Assembly (NCBI GenBank): GCA_023014335.1
Contig: JAECYW010000017.1
Location: forward strand, 1,364,001-1,428,000
Direction: 5' to 3'
Length of the DNA: 64,000 nucleotides
DNA from: Galerina marginata
Taxonomy: Eukaryota; Basidiomycota; Agaricomycetes; Agaricales; Galerinaceae
Shown: positions 1 to 11,800 of the stretch, in pieces
Numbering within the stretch: the first letter of the stretch is position 1
How the letters are laid out: the number at the start of each line of letters is the position of its first letter
The notes under the pieces: model-generated
What the model was told of the DNA's origin: nothing
What the model saw: only the letters and a program-made list of their open reading frames with translations
The model's database searches: none
Program-made: the position numbers and the translations under genes

Positions 1-1177
1 TTTCAGTATATTCATTCCAAAGGCGTAACTCATCGCGATCTCAAGCCTGAGGTCTGTTTGGCACTCCCAATTACCCGATCTAAAGGCTAACCTGCCTTAA
101 GAATGTTCTTCTCACTGTAGACAACCCTCCGCTCATCAAAGTGGCAGATTTTGGCCTCGCCAAGGTGGTTGATAGTTTGACGATGTTACGAGTGAGTCTC
201 CTTACTTATGATGAGGAACACGCTTGATCGCTGTCCAAACACCTTAGACGATGTGTGGCACCCCAAGTTACTTGGCACCTGAAGTGGTCAAGCAAGATAA
301 TCGCGACGGATACGACAATCTTGTGGATAGTTGGAGTGTTGGTGTTATAGTATTCTCCATGTGAATTCTTCTTTATTCTCTTGGGAGATTATTCCATGCT
401 CAACGGTGTCGCCAAGGTTGACGAATGCTGGCCCGTTTATAGAGGACGAAAATCAAGAGATCAAGACCCGTATTCTAGAACGCCGAGTTGATTGGGGGAC
501 TCTCGCCAACTTCCCTATCACTAATGAAGGTGAATCATCTCAACTCATTTCTATGATCTACAGGCTGACACAGGCTTGTCAATGCAGCACACCAATTCAT
601 ACGGGGTCTTCTCCAAGAGGACCCTCGTCGACGGTTGTCGTTGACGAACGCCCTCAAACATCAATGGCTTCGAGATCATCTTCCCTTTCATGGCCCTTCA
701 ACATCCCCTGAAGTCGATGAGGTCGATGAGGTCGACGATGCGTCTATGGCTCCTGAGGACGTCGCGGAGCAAAATTTCATTGGAAGTGATGGGAGTGATG
801 AATTTATTGGCTTGCCAGTAGATTCAGAGGCTGTTTCTGAACACCCCAGGAATGCCCCTCTGCAGCGACGAAGTATGGTACTCTCCCAAGCCGCTGAGTT
901 GGGGGATAAGCTTCTTGAACCTTCTTGGGAGATGATAGCCTATGCAACTGCTCGAGACGACAATCCCAGTGGCCCCTCTGGAAAAGGTCAAAATAAGCGT
1001 GTCAGGGCCGATTTGACACCTCTTCCAGAGGAGGATGCGGACATGAGTCCTGCTGGAAGGTTGGATGCCGTCCAGGACAATACCACATCGACAGAAACTT
1101 CGGAGTTGTCCAACGGGATTTCAGATTCTCGACCTCGTCGTTCGACTCGTCGGAACAAAATGGCTCGGGTGGCTTAA
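1..1177 (+). CDS. Chk2/Cds1-like checkpoint protein kinase, C-terminal part (5' truncated by window)
   Basis: The C-terminal half of a serine/threonine kinase domain is spliced from several short exons. Visible in order: HRDLKPEN catalytic loop (split by an intron near 51-110), [10 protein letters not shown] with the DFG metal-binding motif, then an activation segment [14 protein letters not shown], then [10 protein letters not shown] of helix F. The domain ends with [18 protein letters not shown], the usual final helix. The tail is acidic and disordered, then basic, ending at the TAA at 1175-1177. The [12 protein letters not shown] segment and the long tail resemble Chk2/Rad53/Cds1 kinases, which act in the nucleus in the DNA damage and replication checkpoint. 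The FHA domain that would confirm this lies outside the window. Kinase identity is very likely; the Chk2 assignment is an inference from motif resemblance. Confidence 0.8.
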
Positions 1178-1593
1178 ACTTGTGTAAAATGTATCAATTA
1201 ATGTTGAAGGCCGCATCCTCTATGACTTACGCATTTCTTTCTTTACATGTACTATAAATTTTGTTTGAACAAGTGGAGTATATAAAGTCAAGTGCGCAAT
1301 AATATTACAACCTTTTAGTTGTGGAATTGGTATTGAATAAGAGTTCATTGGATTGACATGCAGTTAATATTTATTCCACTTAAGATCTAATTATGTCAGA
1401 GCCACACCTATCCTCAAGATTGTATTGTATTTGACAAGTAACAAGATCGATTACAACAGCCTCTTCCCGCAAAATTAACACCATAAAAACCAGGATGTAA
1501 GTGAGAGAAAAAATGAAGTAAGAAAATAAGATTTGATTGAAATATAAACAAAAGGATGTTACAACGATAAGCTTGACAACAATCTTGAACTGG
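1178..1593. other. AT-rich convergent 3' intergenic region
   Basis: About 415 bases separate the 3' ends of two convergent genes. The stretch is AT-rich with TATAAA/AATAAG-like runs that could serve as polyadenylation signals. No protein-coding or RNA gene is supported. Confidence 0.5.
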
Positions 1594-2862
1594 TTATGGG
1601 ATGTCGGATCCAGTGGTCTCTGTGGAAGACGATAGGGATGTTCCCGGGGATTTGTCAAATTGATCAATAGGGTCGGCAGTTTTCTTCTTTCTCATACCAC
1701 GTCGACTTTCAGATGGATATTCACAGCGTAGGGAACGCCTTTGGCATTGACTATTCAAAACCGAATGTCAGCATTGAAGAAAATGGAGTGAAGAACAGGC
1801 AAGTTCAAGGGATCCACAATGTAATAATATACTCACTTGCAGGTTTTATCAGTGCTGCCAGGCAAAGGAGGACCACAAGCAATCTTCCTACCCCGGCAAA
1901 ATAAGCATGCTAAGGGCGGTTTCTTTTCTAGTTGGCGTTTTGTTGGCAATGGACTCAAGCGCATTGAGGGACGTGGGGTGCCAGAATGAGGGCTATTCCA
2001 TAGCATGCCGCGAAGAACATTGTCCCCTTGCGAGGGATGTTGAGAGAATGACCGTGCTTGGCGATTGCTGGGGCGGCTAGGGTTTGGGGAAGAAATGTTT
2101 GTCACTGTCCCACCTGCGTTCATGATCTCTTGACCCCCAACGGTCATGGAAGGTTGCACCTGAAGACGATTGATAATAAGGGCATCTTGAATTGGTATCG
2201 CTGTTCGAATTTCTTCAAACTCGCTTCTTGGAGAGGCTGCGACGTCGGAAGGAGAGTCTGGCGGAAGGAACGCAATCCTATTTGGAGCGTCAATTGGAGA
2301 CTGGAGAATAGCATTTGAGGTCGAAGCTGAATGTATTGGTTTGAAATCAGGACATTGGCTATACTTGTGGGAGGTCTGCTCTGGGGAAGCGTAAGCGGTT
2401 GAGGGCTGGTGAGATGGAACATTTTGATGGGCCGTCGATGTACTCGGTTCGGCATATGACACAATACCCATCTGGAAGAAGTTCAGATATAAGGTACAAG
2501 GTATCGCATTGGTTGCTTACGGGGGAGTAATGCTGGTTTGGGGATGTCAGTAGTGGACCGCTATTCTGAGCAGTGGGCCCGAAAATCAATGGCCTGGTGT
2601 TCCTCCAAGCCAGATCCTCAGACAGACTAGGGTAATCATAATGCAGTGAATGAGTTGGATCGAAAATAGATAGGTTATGAGCTCTGCTTTGCGGAGTTTC
2701 TCCAACGGCGGTGTAGCCAGAGCCTGCGTCGTATTGCAAATAAGGGCCTCCAAAAACGCCATTCACGTCCTGCGCTGCGGGTATTGCTGCGGGGAAGGTG
2801 GCATAAAACTGTTCTTCGGTATCGAGGACGGTCTGTTCAAAGGACGACAATGGCTGGGACAT
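1594..2862 (-). CDS. Transcription factor with C-terminal Zn(2)Cys6 domain
   Basis: Three exons. The first starts at ATG 2862 (MSQPLSSFEQTV) and joins the second across an intron at 2472-2520. The second joins the third across an intron at 1751-1836. The joined C-terminus contains CLFCRGRKIAC, then TCNQCQRRSLRC: six cysteines in fungal Zn(2)Cys6 order with a basic loop. The second intron splits the cluster between its fourth and fifth cysteines, and splicing is needed to complete it. The rest is proline/serine/glutamine-rich and disordered, as in activation regions. The binuclear cluster sits about 60 residues from the C-terminus, whereas most family members carry it near the N-terminus. A nuclear DNA-binding regulator is likely; targets are unknown. 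An in-frame ATG lies upstream at 2940, but 2862 gives a more typical start. Confidence 0.8.
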
Positions 2863-3068
2863 GGTAGCTATGGTGAGAGAAGGGGCATCGTCGTGGAACC
2901 GGAAAAGCTTTCTTTGGGAGTTCTCAACCCTGAGGACCACAACGTTTTAGTTCCAACTGCGCTCCAAATGCGCCTTTTCGATAATCTAATCAATGAAATC
3001 AGAATCATCATTCCATACATGTTGCCTCGGCGTGTTCCCAACGTGTGCTATGAACTACATAACGCTAG

Positions 3069-5483
3069 TTATCTGTACCTCGAGGTACCTGTCTGGCCCA
3101 CTCTTGTTCTTCTCCTGTCGTATAGCCTTCGCCTTCGCTGCTCATGCGCCCATTCATCCCTGAGTGGTCCATGCCCGAGTGTAGGTATTTTTGCCCCTCG
3201 TTTCTTCAGAAAGGCAATAACCTCCGAAGCATACCGCCAGCCCTCCGGAAGGGAACCATCGGCGCCACACTCAGATGTTGGCTCGATAACTTCACCGCCA
3301 TACATTCTCGCCAAATGTGGACTTGCCTTCACCTTCTTATTTCGACCAGCCCGCGCCAGGTGGTCAAAGAAACCTGCCAATGCATTCATGGCCTCTACAC
3401 GGGACCTCAGAACGTGGCGAACGAGTCGCCGCGAAGGAGGTCTGCGACCAGGCCGTTCATTTACTGGAGGTTCCTTCTGCAGTTGAAAGTCAGGTTGGAC
3501 CGTCCGACCATTGTCGGGTCTGATCTCCATCTGATGGTTTGGGATTGGGTGAAATCGGCCGGTCGATCCATGGATTGGCAGGTGGTGTTCGGGGGCTCAT
3601 GTACTGCGACAGTGCAGGCAAAGACAGATCCCACCTCTTGGGCGTCCAAACCCCAACTAACACCCGCCAAGCAGCGATAAATCGCTTTGCACTAGAGTGG
3701 TAGAGTGAAAAAAGATTATTTGAAAAGCCAAAGTCCGACAAACCGCTCATAGTTGCCTGGCAAACGATATATAAGTAAGGTAAATAATGAGCATCGGCAA
3801 GTACGTACTATCTATCATCTTGATGTGATAAACAGCAAATAGGTAGACCATAGAGGCAGCCAATAAGGCTCCTATACGCGTGTACCAGAACATGGCCCAG
3901 AGGAAGAAAAACATTGCTGGATAGATCAGGAGTAAAGAAAGCAAACCAAAAGCGACCTTGTTCTGTGCTTGAGTCTCCTCTTCATCTTCCACAAGCTTGG
4001 CGCCGAAGCGTCCCATGACGTAGACAGGACTGTGCACAAGAAGAGGGATAAAAAAGAATGGAAGTTGAACAAGAGCGGTGCTGGAGTCGCGAATAAGGAT
4101 CAGAAGGGTATACAGGCGACCAGGAACAGTAGCAGGGGTATTGGGATCCAATGAACGTGGGAGGGGAAGGGATGTTAAAACCGAATTCGATAGGTGAGAC
4201 GATTGCAATAGGGAATAGTAACCCAGTAGATGTCGTTTAGCGGACCTGAAATTGGGAGTTATGTCTGAGGTTGAAAATAGGTCAACGAGTCTGTAAACCA
4301 TGAAAATAAGCATGTTAGTATGCAATAGGAAGTTCGGAAAGCGTACGTCTGGGATATAGTCACAAAATCATCCAATTTAATGGATCTGTCTTGCTCCCAC
4401 AACAAATCTCGAGCCATTCTTGCAGCATATAAAGTGTCCCTATCCATGGAACAAGTAAGGGGAAAGAGAGGTCATGCCATGTCTCTGTTTTGGGTGACTT
4501 ACCAGTCTGGAGCATTGATACTCGCCTCGACTAATTCGCGTTCAATAGAACGCGTCAAGCGTTTGACAGCAGCCCGAGGAGCCCCTTCGACGCCAGAAAA
4601 GAACTGTTCCTTATACGGGTCAAGAGAAATTGGACGACCAAATCTCGTAGGGAATCAGTACGACATTCGCACTTATAATTAGAATGAAGCGGGAACATAC
4701 TCCATAATGACCTGTGGCAATGCGAATCAGTTTGTGTTGACCTTGTGTGGCTAGAAAACAACGACTTACACTACTTCGATACTTTGATTTGTTTGTGTAC
4801 ACAATAGACGCTGGAATGATTGTAACTTCTTTCAGACCTAGCTCTGTCTGGACTTTCTGTCTTCCATTTCGCGTATTCCATAGCTGCCCAAGCTGCGCCG
4901 TCTTTCACTTGCATAATCCTCGGTTCAGTATAGCTGGTTCCTTCTGGAAACAGAGCAACAGCTTCGCCTTTGGACAAAGCCTCAATGGTTCCTTTGAAAA
5001 GAACTTGTCGATCCTTGGATTTACGGTCCACAGGAATGTTGCCCGAAGAGAACAGGATCCAACGCATTACAGGATGGGCAAAAAGGCTTGCTACAGAGTA
5101 ACACAGTAATTTAGCAAGGAGTCGGTTTTCTAGCAGGGAGCTCACCCTTGCTCCAGTAATTTAGCATTCGCTGGTAAGGAAATCCTACCGCTGAGATGCA
5201 TTCTTGAGAACTAGGCCGATCAACAGAAGAATAGTTATGAGGTCTTACAGAGGATGACGGGGTCCAGCATCATATTGTGATGTGTAGCAGTGCTATTCGG
5301 ATGAGCATTTCAACGTACAGCCGCCATAGACGCAAAAAACACGCCATACACTATGATAGGTCCGTGCTTTGGCACATTTTCGCCACCAATGACTCTGACT
5401 TCATGGAAAAAAGAGTCGACAGCGAGGCTAGAAATAAAGCGAATTAGACGGTGGAGGGCTTTTGTGTCATTTTGGTGGGCCAT
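3069..5483 (-). CDS. GPT2: Sct1/Gpt2-type glycerol-3-phosphate/DHAP acyltransferase (one apparent frameshift)
   Basis: A PlsC-family acyltransferase, predicted to acylate glycerol-3-phosphate or dihydroxyacetone phosphate in the ER membrane, the first step of glycerolipid synthesis. Starting at ATG 5483, spliced exons give HHNMMLDP (the HX4D catalytic box), then FPEGTSYTEP, then VYTNKSKYRSSV, then VIMEFGRPISL. Two transmembrane stretches follow (around LPFFFIPLLV and LLSLLLIYPAMFFFLWAM). The tail reads NYERAKRFIAAWRVLVGVW, then SRRLVRHVL, then GWRYASEVIAFLKKRGAKIP, which is typical of Gpt2 C-termini. Two exons are tiny: 11 nt (GTCATTATGGA) and 13 nt (GCAACTATGAGCG). Near 4845-4850 the frame changes between ESPDRA and LKEVTIIP with no room for an intron. 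A second frame change near 3500-3600 can be explained by an 84 nt intron. A basic tail ends at the stop codon at 3069-3071. Confidence 0.8.
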
Positions 5484-5605
5484 GTAGGACAAGGGGTCGG
5501 AATTAAATGGAGCAGGAGAGGTGAATACTTATAGTCAACGCAGCTAACTCCTTGAAGTAGGTCGGCACCTTGACCACGTGATTCTCAGGTTCTGACCTTC
5601 ACCTC
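5484..5605. promoter_or_regulatory. Short divergent promoter, acyltransferase / RPA43
   Basis: Only about 120 bases separate the start codons of two divergently transcribed genes, so both promoters must lie here or overlap the 5' ends of the genes. A CACGTG E-box occurs at 5575-5580. No clear TATA box is seen. The regulatory role is inferred from gene layout. Confidence 0.45.
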
Positions 5606-6644
5606 ATGTCTCCCCGAAAACGAAAAGAATTGGCACAACATATTGCCCTCCAACCGCCGTCCAAAAAACTAAAGGAAGCCCATGTCCCAGATGGCCAGTT
5701 TCAGGTCGTCAAAGCCTCCTTGGTGCTTTCCGTTCCCCCCGTTTTTGCAGCAAATCCGAGGACAGGCGTAGAAGAAATGCTGGATTCTATGGTCATGAGG
5801 TACATCGATCACAGATTGTCGATACTCTGATGTAACATGCTTCAGATATATACCCTCTTTGCAAGGCGTTGTTCTATCACACTCCAGCTTGACTTTCGTT
5901 GATCCAGTCGCCCTCGTCAAACACGATTGCCCATTTCTTGTCTGCGCAGTTGCCTTCGATGCCACAATATGGAGCCCTCGCGTTGGAGCCAACCTTTGCA
6001 AGTTCTTCCTTCGATAAACCCCTCCCTTTTAGCACTTACCGCTATTGCAGCTGGTAGGGTTAACTTATCCTCGCCAGACCATATCTCGTTGCTTGTGCAT
6101 CGAACATTCAACGTCTCGATACCTCGTCATCACATTCCGACAGATATATGGGAATTCGAATATGGTCCGGCTGAAAACGACCCAGAATATGGTGACACTG
6201 TGCACCAAGAAGAGGAAGTTGATGATAAACACGGTCAGGATAGTAATCAGAGCACTGGCGGTAGGTGGGTACACAAAGTGACAGGTGAAGCTTTAGGGAG
6301 CAAAGGCGGGTTATTGGAGTTTACAGTGGTTGGGTATGATTTGATTGTTTTTACACCAGGCGGCTGGTTATTCACCGAATGACAGGCTCACAGTGGCGAA
6401 CGAAATGATGTCCCTCCTCGGTTCATTGCAGCCTGACCCATTCTCTCCACGACATACAATCCATCAGCATCTTGCCACCAACGATAAAGAAAGCACCGGG
6501 ACAGAGGACGATGTAGTTGAACGGGTCGAGTCAGACTCGGATGGCGAAGACGACGGAAGCGAATCGGATACATTCCAGTCATTGGGGAAGCGTAAAGACT
6601 TACATTATGGAAAGGGAGATTTAAAGAAAACGAGATTAGATTAA
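5606..6644 (+). CDS. RPA43: DNA-directed RNA polymerase I subunit RPA43
   Basis: Four exons encode a protein that opens with a basic segment (MSPRKRKELAQHI). The Rpb7/A43 N-terminal fold follows: VFAANPRTGVEEMLDSMVMR, then YIPSLQGVVLSHSSLTF, then CPFLVCAVAFDATIWSPRVG. The OB-type region reads VNLSSPDHISLLVHRTFNVS, then IPRHHIPTDIWEF, and after the last intron LTVANEMMSLLGSLQPDPF. The tail is acidic and ends KKTRLD. RPA43 pairs with A14 in the Pol I stalk and binds Rrn3 to recruit the enzyme to rDNA in the nucleolus. The first intron starts at about 5804. The second appears to use a GC-AG donor (GCAAGT after AACCTTT). The third is 5'-GTATGATT...GACAG. The exon chain is continuous and family motifs are strong. 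Confidence 0.9.
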
Positions 6645-6694
6645 GTTGTGATGTTATAATTACGTGACGCTGTAATAGTTCTTTAGTCTCTACC

Positions 6695-8604
6695 ATGTCC
6701 ACAAATCCATCTCACATTCTCATCGCGCGCAATTCGCGTGGACTCAATAACCCCGCTGCCTCTCTCAGTTCACCTACTGAAACTCATGCCGCAGCCTCTG
6801 GCATCTTTCGCTCCTCTGGTTCGCCGCCGTGGTTATTTGAAGACTGCGAAACGGATGATATTGAATCAGAGCTCAGCACCGAAGAAGACGAGGAGGCCTA
6901 TCGAAATTCATGACACCTTTACAAAGAACTGCAGATTTCCTGGAACCGTGAAGATCGTGGTTGAGAGTACAATATTCTGGTTTGCGCCAATCCGATTGAT
7001 GTGCCACTTGGGTCTTACCTCTTACATGCAGGGCACACAAGGAGATATTATTCTTCGCCTCTCCTTTCTTCGAAGCTGCTCTCAGCGGAAACTGGTCTGA
7101 GACAGGCCGCCCCCAATCTATGTCGTCTGTCGTCACGATATCGCAGTCAGGGACTATGAGCACCGACCCACTTCCGCAAACCATACCGTCACCCAGAGAT
7201 CTGGAAGTAGCTACTGTAGAGACATCCGTCGACGCCGAGAGCCTGGAGGTCATCGTTGCTCTTGATTCCACATCCGACGCCGAGACGTATGGACAAACTT
7301 CCAAGACGTCTGGTGGCGCGGTTGAACGAGACGAAAGTCTGGCCAAATTACAGGGATTGCATGACTCGTCTTACCATCGGCCGTCTAACATTTCACAGAA
7401 GGAGGCTGGAGCGACTTCTTTGAGCAAATTGGCGACTGCCCAAGCAATCATCCACCGGAAGCCAAAGAATGGACCGGATGCAGTCATCGTGCTCAAGGAG
7501 GAAAAGGTTTGCTTGGATTTCTTTGATGATTTTGTCGACCAATGATTTCTCCTCGTCTAGGCAAGCACTTTTCACGATTTTCTCAAGTTTATATACCCTC
7601 AGTGAGCTTTTCTTCCCACTCATTAATAATTTCACGACTTAAAACCAGATATAAGGATGGAATGTACAATTACCTGGAACAACGTAGGAAGCCTCATGAA
7701 CATCTCCCACAAACTATCTGTTCCATCATTGCAAAATGAATGCCTCACTTTCCTTCTTACGCATGCCGCTGGAAAGCCGATCAAGGCCATGCGTATTGCA
7801 GAACTCTTCCAGGAGGAGGAATTGTATCGCGAATCGAGTCGCTTCGTTCTGGACAATCCGGGTGGTTGGACTGAGCAAGAATTGAACACACTCTCCCAAG
7901 AGACACTGCTTAAACTTGAAAAACGGTATGTTCTCCGTACCCTCAGCAAATTTCCCTGGCCTTATATCAGTAGGCGGAACTGGTTCCTAGAGCGTGTCCT
8001 CAAGCTTGGGTTGACGATGATAGCAAAGGAATACCAATGTGTAAGCCACGAGACCTCTATTTATCTGCAAACTGAAGGGACGAACTCTAGATTTTTCCAG
8101 TGCCCTACGTGTCCTGATTCTTCAGTATGCGCTCGTCTGCTAGAGGAAAAGTGGCGGCAGGCTTATCATGCCGTTTTCCGTTTCGGCGAGTTCATCCAGG
8201 CGCCCGTCTATGCTTTCTTTCGGCTAGCTTATAATTGTTATGTAGGCCCCCCTCAACCGTCCATGGTATTTCGTTATCTAAGAATGCTGGAAGGGGTCAG
8301 TCCCGCACTTGCCCTAACACAAACAGCTTGTCAAGCACATGCGAAAGCTTTTGTCGCTACATGTATGTTATCGGCAATAGGACTGATTTGTACTAATCCA
8401 CTGACAACCCTTTTTGCCCAAGTATTCGATAGGATGTTTTCATTGGGTGTCCGTGGAAGTGGTGTAGACGCTGTTCCTTTAGGAAGTCGGGTTGCTGTTG
8501 CAACTGCCGCGGCGACTGTGAACGGACCCCGCCGTCATTTCTTATATTGTACGCTGAAGCTAGACGCTGGTCATAAGACGAAGAAATCAAGAGAGGTGGT
8601 TTGA
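6695..8604 (+). CDS. BTB/POZ-domain protein
   Basis: Spliced exons give VKIVVESTIFWAHKEILFFA, then SPFFEAALSGNW, the characteristic start of a BTB fold (AHKEIL, SPFFEAAL). A low-complexity insert and the rest of the domain follow: STFHDFLKFIYPQ, then ITWNNVGSLMNISHKLSVPS. A BACK-like helical stretch runs LFQEEELYRESSRFVLDNPG, then EQELNTLSQETLLKLEKR. Later exons encode a cysteine pair region (QCCPTCPDSSVCARLLEEKW). BTB proteins dimerise and often serve as Cul3 ubiquitin-ligase adaptors or transcriptional co-factors; which applies here is unknown. The 5' end is uncertain: the ORF at 6695-6913 (acidic, disordered) must join the 6938 exon through an intron I could not place. The 3' end after about 8300 is also uncertain. 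Confidence 0.7.
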
Positions 8605-8839
8605 AACTCTTTTACCTTGGCGATAACTATATGTCCCTGGTTTATCGATAACAATAAATGCATAAATAATATTGAAAGACATTTGTCGCATGTGATGACA
8701 TGGAATCTGCTCTATAATACATGTTATCGCAAATCGCGACACAGTGGGTATGCGAAAAAGGAGAGAGGCGTAGAAGAAAAAACAAAGAGTACGATAGGTA
8801 TCGAGTATGGCCAGCGGAAAGAGAACCGCTCATCAGAGT
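8605..8839. other. Convergent 3' intergenic region
   Basis: The tail-to-tail gap between the BTB gene and the RhoGAP gene is AT-rich with AATAAA-like sequences. No gene is supported here. Confidence 0.5.
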
Positions 8840-11800
8840 TTACTCTGGTGTATTAAAAACCTCGGGTGCATTGTCCACTAACCACTCAATGAAGAGGGCT
8901 TTTCCCGCCATGTCACTAAATTCAGCCCCGGGGTCTCTGGACCTCATTAGGGTGGCTAGAGTAGAATTATATTTGTCAGAACGATGGAAGGGGTAAGGAT
9001 GAAGACACATACGTCCGAAGACGACGCCAAGGTTCCGTGCATTCATAAGATTCTTTTCGCAACGCTCATGAATGCTATAAGAAAAGAGTTAGACATCAAT
9101 GAATTAGAAAGAAAAACGGATACATACTGATTAAGGTGCAGCATGAGCATCCGCAGTGTAAAATAGTGTTCGTCTGGCAACTTGTGCACGAGATCAGTTA
9201 GAGTTTGCTGTTTCAGGGATAAATCTCGTATTGCAATTGCAGTCGTAAATTGATCATGTAGATCAAAGGTAAGAAGGGGCACTGGCAGAGAACGGAAGTA
9301 GGTCTTGAGAACAGATGTTACGCTGCAGATGTCGTTGAACCGATCGGAGTCGCAAAGGTCGAATGACATGTAATCGCCACGCTCAAACATCTGAGTAATT
9401 GCTTTTGATTGTCCTGAGCCTCCAGTCTTTCGATAGATCCCCTCGTAATCGAGGGCTATTGAAATAAATCAAGAATGAGCGCAGCTGTTGATGGTGATTT
9501 AAAGAGTAGAAGAACGGACCTCGTTCTTCAACCGCTTCTATGCACTTTTCAACAATCACAGGCACTTGCCGTTCCTCGCCTTTAGAGTCGGCAAGCACCT
9601 GTTCTGTAAGATCTCTTCCAAACATCGAGGGGGCTTGAGGAGCTTGAGATTAAGTAGGATGTCCATTTTTAAAACAGAGACTTACGTAATGGGACTGGTT
9701 CATCCCGATTGACATTCTGGTGTTGAGCACAGGGTATCTGAACATTTGCAATACAGCGGACATGGATGGAGGTAGAACAGACTGAGCCAAGATTGTCAGA
9801 TAGGTATTTTAATGTGGGTTCAAGTAGCGAACGCACCAGTGCATCGAAGTTGAGAACCCCACATTTTGTCTCCACAGTGATCACAACGAGTAAATCGAAG
9901 TATACTCAATTGTTGGAAATTGTGTTCAATGTGAGCTTTACCCCTACTTATCTCGAGGTTCGATGACGGAGAAGCAAGCTCCTTGGGCCTTGAACCTGGC
10001 CATTTGAATTTAGGCTTCATTGGGGTATGCAACTCATTTTCCGATTTATGCGCTTTCATGGGCCGATATTCCGGACTTTCATCGTAAATTGTTGAAGAGC
10101 CGCTAGTGGAAGCACTTAAAGAAGGAGCGAGAAGGTTGTTCTGTGATTGTGGTTGAGGACGAGGGGCATCAGATGTAATCTGCGGCAAATCTTGAACGCT
10201 CTTTGACGGTAGTTCTGGAGCTGGAGCATTATCTATTCGCCGTGCATAGACAGCACTGAGCTGAGCTAATTCTTCGTTCCGCGCATTCAAGACGGCAGTT
10301 TCCTCCAGGAAAACATCCCGAACAGCTTTGAGTTCGGCAACTTCTCGGGTTAAAACTTCCTTTTGCTGGGTCAAAGGTTCTAGCTCTCGTTGATATTGGT
10401 GGCGGATGCTCTCTAGCCGCTTCGTCAATGACCTTCCGAGATTTGTGGGGACTACATCATTCGGGCTCCCTGTAGATCTGAACACGGTTTCTTAGCTGAA
10501 CAGCTACTTCTCAATAAATCAACCCACCTTTTTGCAGAAAGCTCCTCAACCTCCGCCAGCGTAACGTCGCGCTCTACCTTTAACCGTGATAAATCGTGTT
10601 CCAACCCAGACAGACTGTCATTAAGCTCTTTCGATAGTTGCTGACGGAGTTCTTGCCGCCGAGTATCTCCCGACAAAGCTGTGAGACGGACAGCCTGGCC
10701 AGAGAGCAGCACTCTTAGACGGGTGACCTCAGCCTCCGCATCTCGGCGGGCCTTGAGCTCACGGTCATATTCCACTTGGGCGACAGTTAATCCATCAATA
10801 TACAACTTGCTTTCCCTCTGCGAGGTACGAATGAGTTTACAAATATCATATGGGTACTTCGCTGTACTCACATTCATTCCGTCAACTTTAGTCTTTAGTT
10901 CGTGGTACTCGGCATTCCGCGATTCGAGAAGGTCCACAATAGCATCCACAAAGCCAATGTCTACTTTCAGGTAACGGGCGCCTTTCTCCTTGGCGCCATT
11001 CAGAGTTTCACGTAGCCTGAGGACGACAACGTCGGATTCAGATGCTGCACGTCGAGGCAATGCTGAGATTGTTGGTGTGGAATATGCCGCGTCGACAACG
11101 TCAGGAGATGATTGGGAAGGCAGAGATTGTCGAGTTTCACCAGTGGAGTCTAGTTCAGAATCATGAGAGTCGTCAACACTCGCTGTGGCATTACTTGCAG
11201 GTTTGCGAAAGCTGATCTCATTTGCAATTCCAGAGGTAGGCCTGATGTCTACAGTCTGACTATGTTGATCGGGAAGAAATGAAGTCGCAGTTGGCGGAGG
11301 GGTAGATAAGGTGTTTTCCTTTGGTTGTTTGGTACACTTTGCGAGGCTGTCCAGCGATTTCAGAGACGGCGAACCACCCACAGAGCTGAGCAATTCCGAG
11401 AAATCGGCACCGTTCATGGAAAATCGAATAGGAGGTAATGCAGGTGCGATGAAGGTTGTATGCGACATCCGCTCAACTGCGAGAGACTCCCCCATATCGT
11501 CTGACATATCTCCTAGTTGCAAACCCTCAGAGGATCCACGATCAGTATCACCATATGTCAGCTTCATATTCGTCCCGTCAATAGAATCGTTGGTGTCCTT
11601 AGGGGGCGGGGCCGGGGGAAGGGCTTCATGGTTATCGTAAGACGAAATATCCGTTTCATTTTCAGGCTCTGTATCCGTCCCACTTTCAACACCATGAGGG
11701 ACATCAGCGCGGTATGCAGGAGAAGCAGAACGAGAAGCGTTTGCGGAAAAGTTGCTGTCGACACTGCGGTTAGAAGCGGAAGAGCCGCGTCTTTTTGAGC

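Noticed and set aside
331..711. 126-codon plus-strand frame inside the kinase gene
   Set aside because: It runs across two introns in the wrong phase for part of its length; the kinase exons explain this sequence.
2677..3680. Long plus-strand frames opposite the regulator and acyltransferase genes
   Set aside because: They are antisense shadows; the minus strand carries the conserved Zn(2)Cys6 and acyltransferase motifs.
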